From positions 47,912 through 111,911 of the forward strand of contig MEHQ01003871.1 of assembly GCA_008828725.1 (NCBI GenBank): DNA of 64,000 nt, read 5' to 3'. The DNA is from Saccharina japonica (Eukaryota; Sar; Phaeophyceae; Laminariales; Laminariaceae). Below, in pieces: positions 34,152-46,986 of this stretch; position 1 is the first letter of the stretch, and the number at the start of each line of letters is the position of its first letter. The position numbers were made by a program, and so were the translations under genes. Below the pieces are notes generated by a model. It was not told the DNA's origin, searched no databases, and was given only the letters and a program-made list of their open reading frames with translations.

Positions 34152-34976
34152 TTGGGCCATATTCCTGAATTGCTCGTTTACATGGATGACCTTTGTGTAT
34201 TGTCCGCAACGTGGGAGAACCGTTTGAAATCGTTAGAAAGTATGTTTGTAGCGTTGCAAGCAGCTGGTCTCACACTGAAGCCGTATAAATTAGCGTTTGG
34301 CCCTAAATCTGTTGTATATTTAGGCCACGTAATTTCTGCTGAAGGTGTTGCAGTTGGGGAAGATCGTATCAAAGCTATTTCAGAGCTGCCCACCCCCACT
34401 TGTATTAAAGAACTCCGTTCCGTTTTAGGTGTGATGAATTTTGTACGTCGGTTTGTACCGAATTTTGCTGAAATCACAGCACCACTCGTTGACCTCACTC
34501 GTAAGGATTTTGCAACTCACCCTCGTTTCAAGAAAGCTTGGGGTAGCGCACAAGATACTGCGTTCGCTCACATCAAACGTTTACTGGTATCGGCTCCCGT
34601 GTTGAATTTTCCAGATTACGAGCGTTAATTCGTTGTACATGTAGATGCCAGTGAGCTCGGAGTAGGCGCGTTTCTTGCCCAACCGTCCAAAAATGACGAG
34701 TCGAAGTCTGACCTTGACATTATCGCGTATTTTAGTCAACGGTTTAAGCACGGGCAGCGCCATTATTCCGCGTCAATGAAGGAGTGTTGTGGAGTTGTAC
34801 TCGCACACTCTCACTGGAGACCGTATTTATTTGGGAGACATTTTACGGTGATTACTGATCATCAAGCCTTTACCCATCTATACTACATGCAAGACACTTC
34901 GAACATGCTTACCCGTTGGGCTATTGCTCTACAGAATTTTGACTTTACTGTCAAGCATGTAGCGGGGAAATAAAAC
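34152..34976 (+). pseudogene. Reverse transcriptase C-terminal half and RNase H, Gypsy 3
   Basis: The RT portion begins at motif C (ELLVYMDDLCVLS) and continues through AAGLTLKPYKLAFG, YLGHVISAEGV and GVMNFVRRFVPNF. A TAA at 34626 interrupts before RNase H, which shows VHVDASELGVGAFL, MKECCGVVLAHSHW and VITDHQAFTHL (its Asp, Glu and Asp catalytic residues). A second TAA at 34971 replaces a residue just before NVVPDALSRL. Both stops look like single-base changes. Motifs A and B are missing. Confidence 0.88.
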
Positions 34977-35147
34977 GTAGTACCCGACGCGTTGTCGCGA
35001 TTGTTTGGTGAAGTAGAGGAAGAACCGTGACCGCAAGAACCAGCCCTCGCATCTATCTGCCGAAACGTCCCGAGCGATAGACCGTACCGTGAGCCAGGGC
35101 CGCGCGAATTCCAAGTCTCTTCACAAAACCTCGAAGATGTCGACATT

Positions 35148-36127
35148 GTGCACAACGATAGTGAATTGTTTTCTAGCGCAGTGTCTCTTTTTCCGTTACT
35201 TGACCCAGCAAAGTTGTTGGAAGAGCAAAGTGCTGAGTTCGGTCCGTATATCGAATATCTGAAAGCACCTGCTACCGTCCCCGTTCCTGATGGTGAAAAT
35301 AAAAGCAGCATGAGTCATTATTTTTTGAACGAAAACGTTTTATTCCGGTCGTATTTGCCGGGGTATCAGCGAAAACGCAGCTCGTTCCGTGACCAGCTTG
35401 TAGTGCCCACCGCCTTACGGAAATTAGTCGTTCATTCGTGTCACGACCTACCGGCGTCTGGAGGTCATCTAGCTTTTAAAGCAACGTTCGACAAAATCCG
35501 AGATCGTTATTGGTGGCACACTATGTCGAAAGACGTAGCCAAGCACATAAAATGCTGTTTGTCGTGCCAACATCGTAAGACGTCACATCGTACGCCGAAA
35601 CTACCCGTTGGTCACCGTCCCGTTTCTCGTCCGTTTCAATGTGTGGCTATTGACTTAGTAGAGTACAAATCGTCGTCGAATAACTCGAAGTACGTCATGT
35701 CCGTAATAGACCACATGACCCGTTTTCTCGTTTTGGTCGCGATTAGTGACAAATCGGCTGCCACAATCGCCCGCGTCCTTGTAGAACGCGTATTTTCCGT
35801 ATTCTCTGCTCCTGAAACGTTACACTCTGACCAAGGTAGTGAGTTTGAGAATGAACTTGTCAAAGAGTTGCAAATTGTTTTTGGGTTCAAAAAGACGCGC
35901 ACGTCAGCGTACCGCCCCCAAGGCAACTCAGTGTTAGAGCGTGTGCATAGTACCTTGCACAATATGTTGGCGATGTACGTTAACATTAAGTACGACAATT
36001 GGGCAGAATTATTACCGTTCATTCAGCTTGCCCATAACACAGCGTACAACAAAACGCTCGAAGAAACCCCTCATTTTTCAATGTTTGGCCGTAGAGCTTC
36101 GTTACCCGTTGAGCTTCGTTACCCGTT
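35148..36127 (+). pseudogene. Integrase, Gypsy 3
   Basis: A long open frame with an H-H-C-C zinc module (HSCHDLPASGGH, then CCLSCQHRK). The catalytic core, numbered from its first Met, has D169 (AIDLVEY), D228 (LHSDQGSEF) and E264 (NSVLERVH), with the D-D-35-E spacing preserved. The 17-bp direct duplication at 36094-36127 then throws the frame. The sequence up to 36317 is read in the wrong frame and the true C-terminus continues in another. Confidence 0.9.
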
Positions 36128-36742
36128 GACATTATTCTCGGCGTCCCGTGTACGTCTGGTTCTGGAACACGATTGGAATATTCCCGTCGTACCGTTGAAA
36201 ATTTGCAACTCGCGTACGAAATTGCGCGTCGCAATTTACAGGAACGTGCCGATAAGCAAGAAGAATCTAACGAGAAATTGTCCTTTCCGCAATATCAGCC
36301 TGGAGACCAAGTGTTAGTACACCGTCCCTATACCGTTGCTGATGGACCCAACCCCAACTTAAGAAGTCCCTGGCGTGGTCCTTTTACTGTGCGTTCCCAA
36401 CTATCACCCGTAATATACCGTGTTGCGAGAGATGGAGAACTTGCGGAAACATCCGTTCATTTAGGTCGTATTAAGGCATACCATAATGACGCGTCCAGTT
36501 CAGTACCGGATTTTACAGCACTTGACGATTTCTTTTTAGGAACTACGTTACCGGTACCTGATCTCGACGGCTCTGTGCTCACCGTGCACATAGGCCCGTA
36601 CGCTATTGAAGCTATTGAAAGTCATAAACGTGGCCCTCGTAAAGCCTCGCTGACTAACTTCCAATACCACTTTCTTGTGAAAGATAAACCATCCAGTTTA
36701 GGGATTTGGAGACATGGCAACCTTGTGCCTCAATGTCATTAG
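36128..36742 (+). pseudogene. Integrase C-terminal part, Gypsy 3
   Basis: The continuation of integrase in the shifted frame: NLQLAYEIARRNLQERADK, then a GPY/F-type module (FPQYQPGDQVLVHR, SPWRGPFTV, TSVHLGRIKAY). Residues after this (VHIGPYAIEAIESHKRG, NFQYHFLVKDK) look like a small chromodomain-like tail ending in a stop. The open frame begins before the first in-frame Met at 36173. Confidence 0.75.
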
Positions 36743-38625
36743 ATGATCAGAGCGTATCGTACACGGAACTTAGCCGAAGATCCACACGCGTTTGATCGTC
36801 GCAAGAGTGAGCGAAGTGTTGTCGCTTTGTCACCCTGTAACAAGCCCCAGTATCGTTCCGTCGTTGTCGTCGTGTTGCTATAGCCCCTGGGAGTACTTGT
36901 TGTCAGAATCGTTGCACCACCCCCCACTAATTTTAAGTTATCCGGCCGGATGTCGTCGTTCATTAGTGGATTGTTTTACACGTGACTTGCAACCTCACGT
37001 GTCGTTGTCTGGTGGTTGTTTGGGATTTGTTTTTTGTTTCCTTGTTCGTGAAGTAGTGCCCACGAACCGAGTCATGGTTGGACATTTGAGTGCTGCAACC
37101 CAACAGCCAGTGTCCCGGTATACCGTTATTATACCAGTGTGGATTATTTTTTCGTTACTTCGCGTGGAAGTGCCCCACGTGGAATGATAGCATTTTATTT
37201 GTGGTAATTTGCTATAGAGTTTGAGACGTACAGGGTGGAAGGAACGTTCAACCAGTAGTTACGCAAGGGTGTGCATATACCAGGAGTATACACTTGTGCG
37301 TTATTGTTGGGTTAGCTGAGTGTCCTGGCTGCGTACAGTGTGCATATACTTTCAAGTATACATTTGTGGGTGGTTATTCAGTCAAGTAATGAACATCATC
37401 GTTTTTCCTTTTATTTTTGGTGCGACACTACTGTGTGTCCTCCATCTGTTTCTTTTGTGTGAGACATTAGGGATTCCTGTATACATCGATGATGTATTCA
37501 CTTTTGTCGGAATCGTTCCGTTGGATTATAACTGGCGAGGTGCAGTCGAGCGCGTGAGCTGCACACTCTAAAAGTAATATATCCTCATCGGACACATTAT
37601 GAGTACCCGCTTTTGTTTTTTTTAATGCAATTTTTTGTGTTTGCTCTGTCCACAGTCAATCGTCAATGACTGACAGAACGTCTTTTATACAGTTCGTTAA
37701 CTGTATAGATAGTTTGTATACTATCAACTCGTTATAAGTCGGTTCAAGTATTATTCACTGAATCGAAGTCATGCTCTCGCTTGTATAGTCGATCGTGCCT
37801 TTTCGACCAAGGAGACATGCCGTTATCGTTTACCATGCACCAGCAGTTCGTCATACTGCATCATTATCGTTTTTATCCACGCCGTCGTCGAGTCATGCAG
37901 ATTTTTTTTTTTGTTACCATTATTGGTGTTGATCAACCAAATCGTTCGTTTCGTCTGTTGCACACTCTGCATGCGCAATTTTCTGGCAAAATCGTCGTTC
38001 AGTACGTTATTTTTCTCCTAATTAGTGTGTACCAAGCTTGCAAGCAATCGTTCTTTATACACACCGTACAAAGTTGAAAGTAACCTGAATATTGTCTAAG
38101 GCACCATATCATCGTTCGATATGGATGGTTTCGTATATCATTGATACATGGTTTTGTATACCATTGATACTTGTACATGGTTTTGTATACCAGTATATAC
38201 ATGGTTTTGTATACCATCGTTTTACATGGTTTTGTATACCATCGTCAGTTATACATGGTTTTGTACACCATAGTATACGTGGTTCCGTATACCATCGTTA
38301 TAAAAGGTTCGTTTTCGTTGAGTATATTAATTCGATACCACGCTAACATGCAGGTGGAGAAGAAATATACACACCACTGGTAGTTGACACATCGTTTTGT
38401 GTATGAATGATTCTGTAGTAAAAATCAATCACGTTCACACAAGCCCGTGGCTTTCACTACGCAGGGAGTGACATGATTTGAGGATGAACCAGTTGGACCA
38501 TATACATCAACTACCACAGTACAACACATCTGACTAGTAGAGATAGCTTGAAAACCTGTATCTGAAATGTTCGAAACCTTTACTGGGTTTTCCAGTAGGA
38601 GGCGTTCAAACATTGGGGGGCGATG
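36743..38625 (+). other. Gypsy 3 3' region without recognised gene
   Basis: About 1.9 kb between integrase and the 3' LTR, unusually long. An 83-codon frame (37320-37571) is hydrophobic (SQVMNIIVFPFIFGATLLCV) and a 131-codon frame (36792-37187) is not recognised. Neither resembles a known envelope protein. Positions 38145-38300 hold imperfect ~24-bp tandem repeats of atggttttgtatacca. A purine-rich ggaggcg...attggggggcgatg stretch (38598-38625) lies next to the LTR as a candidate purine tract. Confidence 0.5.
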
Positions 38626-38984
38626 TGAGTCACAGGTTGTTGCTACATTGTCAGTTGGCGATATCTGTCATGCAAGATCGTGCATGATCAGAAGATGTTC
38701 CTCCATTATCGTGGATATTTTGATCTTGTACTAAAAGTGGTCAGAGGTCTCCGTAGATCTGACGGTAGTTGAGGCGGGGAATTACCCGGCCTAGTCACCA
38801 AGTAATTACTTGTGACAGCTGTCGTGACTCTTGATATGATATGAGCTTGTGCCTTGCCTCATGTCACTTCTGCTTGGCTTGCCGTGCCGAGCATCACCGA
38901 TACCTGGCGTGTACTACACGCTACAAAGCCAAGAAAGAGAAGCTTGCTGCAGACACAAGTCGAACCTAAGACACTAGAGTCCCA
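38626..38984 (+). repeat. Gypsy 3 3' LTR
   Basis: The downstream partner of 31635-31986, with the 6-bp insertion gtgcat near 38680. It starts TGAGTCAC and ends CCCA. The following bases tattt match the 5' flank tatat at four of five positions. Confidence 0.9.
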
Positions 38985-40871
38985 TATTTAACGCAATAAC
39001 GATATCGACGGATCTTGTACGCAGTCTCTTTACGGCAATACCTACTGTACGACACAGAACAACTAAACCATATACGACGGCCTATCCAGTATCCCGCATC
39101 ATACGCGTTTACTTGGCGGAATATGTTGTTCCACACGTGGATACTGAGCAACTTAACAATTTACGATATAGCAGACACCAGGTACGATAATGTATTAACC
39201 GTCCTGCATACCTTTACTGCCTTGGTAAATTACCTCTGATTGGTCCCTATACTATACCTCGAGGATCAAACGCATCTACATAAGTTTTCTCCGTGTTTAT
39301 CCAGAGACGACAAATCACGCTGTGTTATGATGCTCCTCTTTGTCTACGATATGAGAACTTCAGATTCGCTATATTCTACCAGAGAGTACTCGGTATGTGT
39401 TCAAATACACGCTGTTACGTACTGGTACTATTAGAACATGAAAACCGCGATAAAAAACAGCCCACTGCTCCTAGATCGGTACTGCCTACTAATGTAGTAC
39501 GCGCTACGTAGTAGCAGATCATCTTGTGTTACCCAAAATAAAATATATAATGCCAACAATTGCTATAAACTATGTGTCATCTTTGATACGGAATATAAAT
39601 ATAATTGTTTTGTGAGTAAATGCAATATACATATTCGCAGTACGCAGAAATACGTACTTCGTACAGTTATTTTAATATAGTCAGAATACCAATCCTTTAG
39701 GGACTTAGCCATGTCTTGGCAGGGCCAGTCAGATGGAGGACCTCGCACAAAAGGGTACGAGCAGCGAAGTGGTTGGGTCCTCGTTCTTCAGCTGAGTACG
39801 AGGATCGGCGTTGATGTAAAGGATACGATCAGCGAAAATATAATGACTACAAAACATGGTTACGACCGGCTGTAATGCCTCAGTCCTCGCCCGTTTCAAC
39901 AATAGGACAAACTGCAATTTGTTCATCGATCTCTCTTAGTGTGGCAGGCGTTGGAGACGCCGAACAGAAATCTCTGCGAGCTCGATGGTTTCGCAAAGAC
40001 ACGAGGAATCGAAACGACTACGTAAGTTCTCGCTTGTTCGCTGGGCACGAGAGTGGTGCCTTGTTTATTTTCGAGGATTGCACACGTCGTACCATTTTCC
40101 CTATTTGTAAACATGTTGTCAACACTTGGTTTCGACCACGTTTTGGTTTTAGTGTGGTCGTCGTTGTCCCCATTTTTCTTCGTGATTTCTATTGGAATCA
40201 TTGTTGATTGTTGCCTGTGGCATCATATGATGGGGTTTTCATCCATGAGTCAATATGCCGTCCCTCAAGGTGTAAAGAGGCTCAGTGGGGAAAATTGAAG
40301 CATACGCGAGGTACGACAATTGGCCCCACCTGCAAGGGAGCTAGGCCTCGGTTCTTAGTGGTCAGTCGCTGACAAAGCTCAAAACGGCGAAGGACAAACA
40401 AAAAATACTGGTTTAGAATGATCGGGACCCACGGAAACACAAGGCACCACAGCCAGTGAACGTGAGCCGCGAAACGGTAAATCAATGTAATGTAGTAGTA
40501 ATGCTAAACTGAACGAGTCGATCGCCGGCATGCCGAAATGCTCAAAGCAATACCGTATAATGGAGTTATGTAGTGATGGGACATAAACTTGTGAAGTTAT
40601 CGGAATCAGTGCCGAATGCTGTCATGGTTACCCAGGCCTCTACCGAGAGGTTTACGGCCCAAGAAACGACGACGGTCGGCGGGTTTGGGGACTGGCATGA
40701 TGAAGCAAAACGGAATGGTCGCATCTTAGACCCTTGCGGAATATGGAGCGTACATTTCGGTACCACGTGACCTGCCTTCTTAACCCTAGGCCCACCAAGC
40801 CGTATGTCTCCTATTCCTAGGAGCATGCACAGGACCGTGACCACGCACCAGGTACGATAAACAAAAAACTG
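38985..40871 (+). other. Intron sequence, no gene recognised
   Basis: Two minus-strand open stretches (40201-39923 and 39926-39729; the second includes FADRILYINADPRTQL) look protein-like but match no family I know and may be a transposon relic. No splice-bounded beta-helix exon is present. Confidence 0.35.
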
Positions 40872-42334
40872 AAATGGTCCTTTGGGGGTATACCCCCTGG
40901 TTTTACGGTTATTTGGGGGTACGGTCAAAATGCGCACGCGGAACGCGCTCCCGCGGGCCCAAACAGACATCAAACGTAATTTCGAAGCCCTGGGGAGATG
41001 CCCGAAGCCCATGCCAAGCACGCACACAACTGTTTTGTTTTTTCAGGCACGTCGTTGGGCCTAACGGGACGGCGGCGCACGAGGGAGCAAACGAAGTCCC
41101 CCCTTTGATCACATGTTGGGGGGGGATAACCCCACGTACCTACAAATGTATCTACTCCCCCAAATTGAACACTTTTTTCACCCCGTTTGACCGAAACCAT
41201 ACCCCCTTTTGACCATCTGCGACAGCCTTAAAAACGACTACAGCAGTACGTATCCACGTCACCGCCCAACAGCCCGAATAGACCACGGAGCGGAACATCC
41301 AGAACTTGCGAGTAGTCGGGATCGTTTGCCTCCCAAGAAATAACTATCGGCACAACTATACGAATCGAATATTAATAGACGATATGAAGATATCGGCTCT
41401 TCTGAGAAATCATGACGGTGATGGGGGAACCAGAACACATACGTGTATGCTCGGCATATGGGTGGTGCGTTGCTGAGTGCTTGGTGCTTAGTGCTTCGTT
41501 GCTGGGTGCTGTGGGTCATGGATGCTCGGTGTTGGGTTGTTGGACGGGATGGGTCTTTGGGACACGAGCAACATCAGGCGCAACGAACGGTCGTTAGTCT
41601 TCTTGAGAGGTGCTGTCCTCCTGTCCCCAACATATCCATCCCCGACGGCACGCTGGTGTGTTTGAGTACAGATCAGCAGGATCACACCCAGCAACCAAGC
41701 ACCAAGCACCAAGCACTCAGCAACCCACGACCCATACGCCGAGTATACACGTATGTATGTGGTCTGATTCCCCCATCACCGTAATGTTTTCTCAGGAGAG
41801 TCGATATCCTCATATCGTGTATAAAGATTTGATTTGTATAGTTGTGCCGAGATTTTCTTCTTGGGAAGCAAACGATCCCGACCACTCGAAAGTTCTGGAT
41901 GTTCCGCCCCGTGGTCTATTCGGGCTGTGGGCGGTGACGTGGATACGTACATACGTACTGCTGTAGTCGTTTTTGAAGCTGTCGCAGATGGTCAAAAGGG
42001 GGTATGATTTCGGTCAAACGGGGTGAAACAAGTGGTCAATCGGGGGGAGTAGATACATTTAGTAAGTACGTGGGGTTATCCCCCCCCCCCAATATGTGGT
42101 CAAAGGGCGGACTTTGTTTTCTCCCACGTGCGCCGCCGTTCCGTTAGGCCCAAGGACGTGCCTGAAAAACAAACGTTGTGTGCATGCTTGGCATGGGCTT
42201 CGGGCATCTCCCCAGGGCTTCGGAATGGAGTTTGAGGCCTGTTTGGGCCCGTGGGAGCGCGTTCTGCGGGCGCAGTTTGACCCTACCCCCAAATGGCCGT
42301 CAAACAAGGGGGTTATACCCCCCAATGACCATTT
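40872..42334. mobile_element. Foldback element B
   Basis: A second copy of the palindromic element at 4186-5534. The ends are aaatggtcctttgggggtat and its inverted partner. The arms include the tgggcctaacgggac and agatgcccgaagccc blocks seen in copy A. The centre around 41540-41640 corresponds to the centre of A read in the opposite direction. It lies in the interval between exons 7 and 8. No transposase is encoded. Confidence 0.8.
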
Positions 42335-43195
42335 CCCATCAAAAACGTATAAAATTCTTAAACTCTAAAGAGGGCCTCGGCACTACAGACCCTCCATGGA
42401 CCTACCACCACGTTGGACCCCACACGGGTAGTTGCTCACAGCATATGAACGTGAAAGCCCCGCAGGGGCTGTTGAACGAGTTCAGAGTCGGACACAATAC
42501 ACCTCACAGGCAGTGAACTATGCTCGTCTTTGCTGGTTTGACCATGTCGTGTGCCCACCAAGGAAGAAGATAATCTCCTTCACATACTCCCGTGCGCGTT
42601 ATTGTCGGACGTCTTATACGCGTTCTTTCCCGCTGGCTTAAGTGTTCCGTTCAATGCCCATGAATGCCGGTGTTAAGACGTCACAACAGCGTATATCGTC
42701 CCTATGCGGTCTCTTGGGAATAACCTCTGCCATATTCCTGATCACCGGACATCAGCAGTGAATGATTATGTTGTACGTAATGGTGTTTAGCGCTGATACA
42801 AACCACTGAAGTTACGACGCTGCAATTTCACGCATCGCTGCTAACCGTGGTTTATCAGAACCGATCCTTTCTCACTACCGCGGGAGCCTATAGCAATCGT
42901 TATACTTCCATCTTTTCATCAAAGATATATGCTGACTCCGCTCGGCAACAAAGCATATCGGATGTATTCGGTTATGTGCATCCGTACGTTTCACATCTCC
43001 ACGACGAACAGCATTCATCCACGTCGACGTCCTCATTTTGAGCCGATATCGTTTGCGAGGAATGTCGTGTGCTTATACCATGTTTCGCATGTTGTGCGCT
43101 TCGAACGAAAACGCTTTTTGCAACCAGCCCCCCCAAGCAGCGACTGACACATCCCTTGCACGGAATGCACTGTCTGTTGCACCAACTTACACCAG
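42335..43195 (+). other. Intron sequence before exon 8
   Basis: No gene, repeat or structure recognised beyond the splice acceptor of exon 8. Confidence 0.4.
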
Positions 43196-43276
43196 GAGCC
43201 TTGTGTACTGATAGGTCGAACCTCAGCATAAACAGCAGAACGCAGTTTGCCAACAACTGGGCCAGTTCACTGGGAG
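43196..43276 (+). CDS. Beta-helix repeat exon 8
   Basis: An 81-nt exon reading ALCTDRSNLSINSR then TQFANNWASSLGG, acceptor ttacaccag, donor gtgag. The conserved GS is replaced by SR and NNSA by NNWA, so it is among the more diverged rungs. Length, phase and the terminal GG are unchanged. The following 13.8 kb interval holds Gypsy 2. Without it the interval would be about 3.9 kb. Confidence 0.66.
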
Positions 43277-45831
43277 GTGAGAAACGATATCACATGACGC
43301 GTAGGGGGTAGAACGTTATTCGTTATCCCCTTTTGGGATGCCAAAGATTCGCTTGCATTTGAGGTTGACGAGTTTGGCAGGGTTAGGTGCTGATATGTTG
43401 ACCTTGGCATGAAGATTGGACTATACCTGCATATGCTTCGGTTTCCGACGGATGTACTTGAGTTCGTCCCCCTTGCATAACGGAGCTTGTGGGACGTCTG
43501 AAACATACTTGGTTTGCTACCGCGGGGTTATGTGGCACTCAAACACGAGCAGGCATCAGCTCCGAGGCACACAACATACAGGATCGTATCACGTGGGGCT
43601 GCCCCATCTGTTGGTTGCGTCCCAGTAGATCATTTTCATCTAGTGGTTACCTCTTTAGAACATCACAATCGATCGGGTTTCAACTTTTGTCGTGGACGAT
43701 TGAAACGATAAGCGACACGTGGACGGTTGATAAATTGTTTGGAAGGTGAGCACGCCGTTTACCTTCAATTTTCTTTCGTTATGTTGGATCGTGGGAGCCG
43801 ACCGGCATGCGCTCGTTTCTCGCTGATTCCCTGGTTCCCGACGTACCTCGTACCTGGTATATGGCAAGGCGTCCCCCGCCACGGAAACGCTTTGCCACGC
43901 TTACTTTGTTTCATGGCGAGTTTACATTTGTTCAATGTCTGCAAACACAAATGGGGTCTAACATTGACACAGGTCAAGACAATCAACACGAGCCGTGTTA
44001 GATCGTGTTGGCGCCACGACACAGTACCTGCAGCACACGAAGTTAATTTCAGATAGCCGTTTCAAGTTGAGCGACTCAAGTTGCTCACATCAAGCTGCCA
44101 GAGTACCTATATATGTGAACGCTCGTAAACCTATAGTCCGCACATCTTCGACAGCAGCAATTTCAAGTTCTTGGATAGCCGCGTACAGTCAGAGACTAAG
44201 TAATGCAAAACAGAAGCTGTGTTTGACGGAACCAAATCAGGGGGGGCGGAATATATTGAGAAATTGTCATTTATGCTCACCTCACTCAGCATGAATGATA
44301 GTAAAGTGTTGGGCAAACTGTGATGTACTTTCGCGGGAAGCTACTTCTCACGCTTTGTTCGTGAATAGGGCGCTGGTGAGATAACGCTTGATGTGTGGAA
44401 CAACGTCGTTTCTCCGGCAGTCCTCTTCGATAGCGGGCGGTGGGTCTACTCTTGCGGATGGCTGTCTCGGCTCGTCGTCTCCGTTCGTAGAGTGCTTGTT
44501 GAAGTGGGTTGGGAAGAGGTTGGAATCGGTAGGTATTAACCGGAACGCCATCGAGCAGGCGTAGCCGATGATCGTTTCCGTACGATTGGCCTGCGAATAT
44601 AACAACGTTTTCTGCAGAAACCATGTCCACGACCCATATTATGATGTGTTGGTGGTTGATGGGTGCACGTCTCATGACAACGCTGGTGTGACGAAAATAA
44701 TGTTAGCGCTCGGGGTGCGCAACGCTGTGTGCAATCTACAATATTAAATGACGTTAGTCTGTCTGTCTGGAATAATCATCTCGCTATCCAGAGGGCTTGA
44801 GCCCAGCCTTGCCCCATGGGTGGGAAGGCTGGGTGCCACAACCAATGGAAGGCCGGGTCTCATGCCCCGCCGAGTCTTGACCGTCATGCACTGAGCAATG
44901 CCTCAATCCCAAGAACAGTGAACACGGACGGCAATATAAAGGCTATTTAGACTCTACATTATTTACCGTTGGTATTTGTATTTCCGTTCATACAGGTACA
45001 TCGCATCACACTGTGAGTACTGTTGTCATGGTCGCACGAGTTTCGCTATCCAGCTCGTTTCATTCTCGCCCCGCTGCATCGGTAGGGAGAGTGCGAGACA
45101 CAACATGCGGGACACGGCGTCACACGTCACACCGAGTCCCGGCCGTCGCGTGCTAAGCATTGCCTATAGCCCCCCAGGCTATTGAAAGGCGTTTGATAAA
45201 CATGCGGCGGGATAACCCTTGCGGTAAGCCATCAAGCCAGCCTTGCTCTGAGCTGCCGACAATGGCGAGCCTTTCCTCGAGTAGGTGCTTTACCTTTATA
45301 CTTCAGATTAGGAAACAGACAGCCCATTGGTTTGTTGCAACAGTCTAGTGCGGAGCGGTTATACCACGACATGCATTCGGCATTCGGCACCACACATTAT
45401 ACCGCGATCAGCAGCAGCGCAGCAGCACCAGCAGCAGCACCAGCAGCAGCACCAGCGATAAACACGCAGTCCACTTGCGACGAAACAAAATGAATTACAT
45501 AACTCAACAACATGGACGGTAAATGCCTCTCGAAGTCAACTTGGTGAACAAAGACTTACGTACATGTTCGTAAATGTTCCGCTCCAGTTTGCAGGATAGG
45601 ACCCCTCAGAACAGGAAAAACATGCATATCGCGTCGCACCGAACCGTCATTGACATGTACCAGGTATGTGGTACCACTAGGACGGACATCAGAGGGGGCA
45701 GAGTGTTACTACCCTAGCGAGTAGAGTCCTTCACTTTGTAGAGATCATCATACATTTCTGGGAATATTTGCCAGCTATTTTCTGTAACGATGTTCAGTCA
45801 TGTTACGCTGACTTCAACCTTTAATAATAAT
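43277..45831 (+). other. Intron sequence with a CAG repeat, no gene recognised
   Basis: A cagcagcaccagcagcagcacc repeat lies at about 45409-45462. Two short GC-rich stretches with internal repeats occur near 44795-44870 (aaggctggg and agcccagcc) and 45165-45250. A 129-codon minus-strand frame (44675-44286) matches nothing. The last four bases (taat) are the left target duplication of Gypsy 2. Confidence 0.4.
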
Positions 45832-46313
45832 TGTAACGAAGGATAAGAGCTCTTACAGACGCGAACACTCAGGTCTTCGATCCCCTGTTCCCAATCTCTC
45901 ACCACTTCTCTCACCACTTCTTGTTCGTTTCCACCCGTAAGCATGCTTTGAGGTTGGTTCCTCCGTCTCTGGTCTCAACAGCGGCCTGCGAATGCCAGTG
46001 TTTACATCAGCTGCCTGCGAACTCCAGTCTCGCAGTGCTCCTCCAAGAGCTAGTGCTACACAACAGATCCCCGGATAAAACCTCCAACAATGCCTTACTG
46101 TAACGATCGCTGTACTCAGTCTCGGTTCGCTGCCACTCAAGCTCTCGTCAGGTCAAGTTCTCTTATTTTTCCCTCGAAGAGTTTGTGTGTTTTTTTGTTT
46201 GTTTTGGACTGCCCGAGAACGGAGCCCTCTAGACAGAGTGGAGTTGCACAGTTATAGGACGCATTCCGCTACGTACGTATTTTTCGTTACGTGCATGTAA
46301 ATCCGCCGCAAGA
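45832..46313 (-). repeat. Gypsy 2 left LTR (3' LTR)
   Basis: Begins tgtaacgaagg and ends gccgcaaga, where the right LTR has gccgcaaca, so one terminal base has changed. The adjoining ccccctcac is the complement of the purine tract. Similar in layout to the LTR of Gypsy 1 but clearly diverged in the middle. Confidence 0.9.
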
Positions 46314-46695
46314 CCCCCTCACCATGGTTTCCTAAGAATACCGTGCTAAGCGGGCTGCGGACACACTGGAGTAAGAATGACGGCCTTTTCCCACACTAAA
46401 TCGTGTTTCGATTGCCGTAAGGCTCGAATGAGTGGCGTCCACCATTTTCATGGAAAGGCGTCACCCCGGGGGTAGGGACTCTGGGCCTCGCGCTTTTTCG
46501 CATTAGGTCCCAAATCGGTACTGCTGGACTTGCTAGAATTTCGCATCGAGCGCACCAGCTGAAAGCCTCTTATCCACCACTTCCCGGCTTTTCCCGTTAA
46601 CCCGGGTAGGACGAGGCCTTGATCCTGCTTGCTAGTCAATGTTCGGTTAACGTCTTCTCCCGTTCTCCATCGAACTCCACTTCGCTTCCTCGCGT
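46314..46695 (-). other. Gypsy 2 3' non-coding region
   Basis: The counterpart of 8740-9122 in Gypsy 1, with which it is colinear. No conserved frame. Confidence 0.65.
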
Positions 46696-46899
46696 TTACG
46701 GGGAACCGGATTGCGAATTTCCGGTTCTCATAGTTTTCAGGATCTCTCGTTCGTTGAGCTCCTCCCAATCTCCGTCTGCATACCGAACCCGCCAATGCGG
46801 TGACTTATTGTCGAAGGTCTTTGAAAGGGGACGCTTCTTGCTTCCTTCAGCGTCCGCGAACTCCCTCCAGATCACGGTCCCCACGGGGTGTTGGCTCAA
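46696..46899 (-). pseudogene. Tudor-like C-terminal domain, Gypsy 2
   Basis: A 67-codon frame with HPVGTVIWREFAD and HWRVRYADGDWEELNERE, matching residues ~326-376 of the Gypsy 1 frame at 10295-9123. It is separated from the chromodomain frame by a frameshift at about 46970. Its conservation in both copies argues that it is a genuine part of the family's protein. Confidence 0.7.
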
Positions 46900-46986
46900 C
46901 GCATGTTCACGGTCGATCCCATCTCTTTCCTTCCGCGTTAGCGTCGAAGTCGGCCTTGCCCAACACGCTGCTCCGTGATATGTCTC

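Larger units (their letters stand above)
31635..38984 (+). mobile_element. Ty3/Gypsy LTR retrotransposon 3
   Basis: A 7,350-bp element on the plus strand, unrelated in LTR and protein sequence to Gypsy 1 and 2. LTRs are at 31635-31986 and 38626-38984. The flanks are tatat (31630-31634) and tattt (38985-38989), a likely 5-bp duplication with one change. Order: intact gag, missing protease and RT fingers, RT from the YMDD motif on, RNase H, integrase. After these comes ~1.9 kb with no recognised gene. Stops at 34626 and 34971, another near 35030, and a frameshifting duplication at 36094-36127 show it is dead for pol. Confidence 0.92.
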
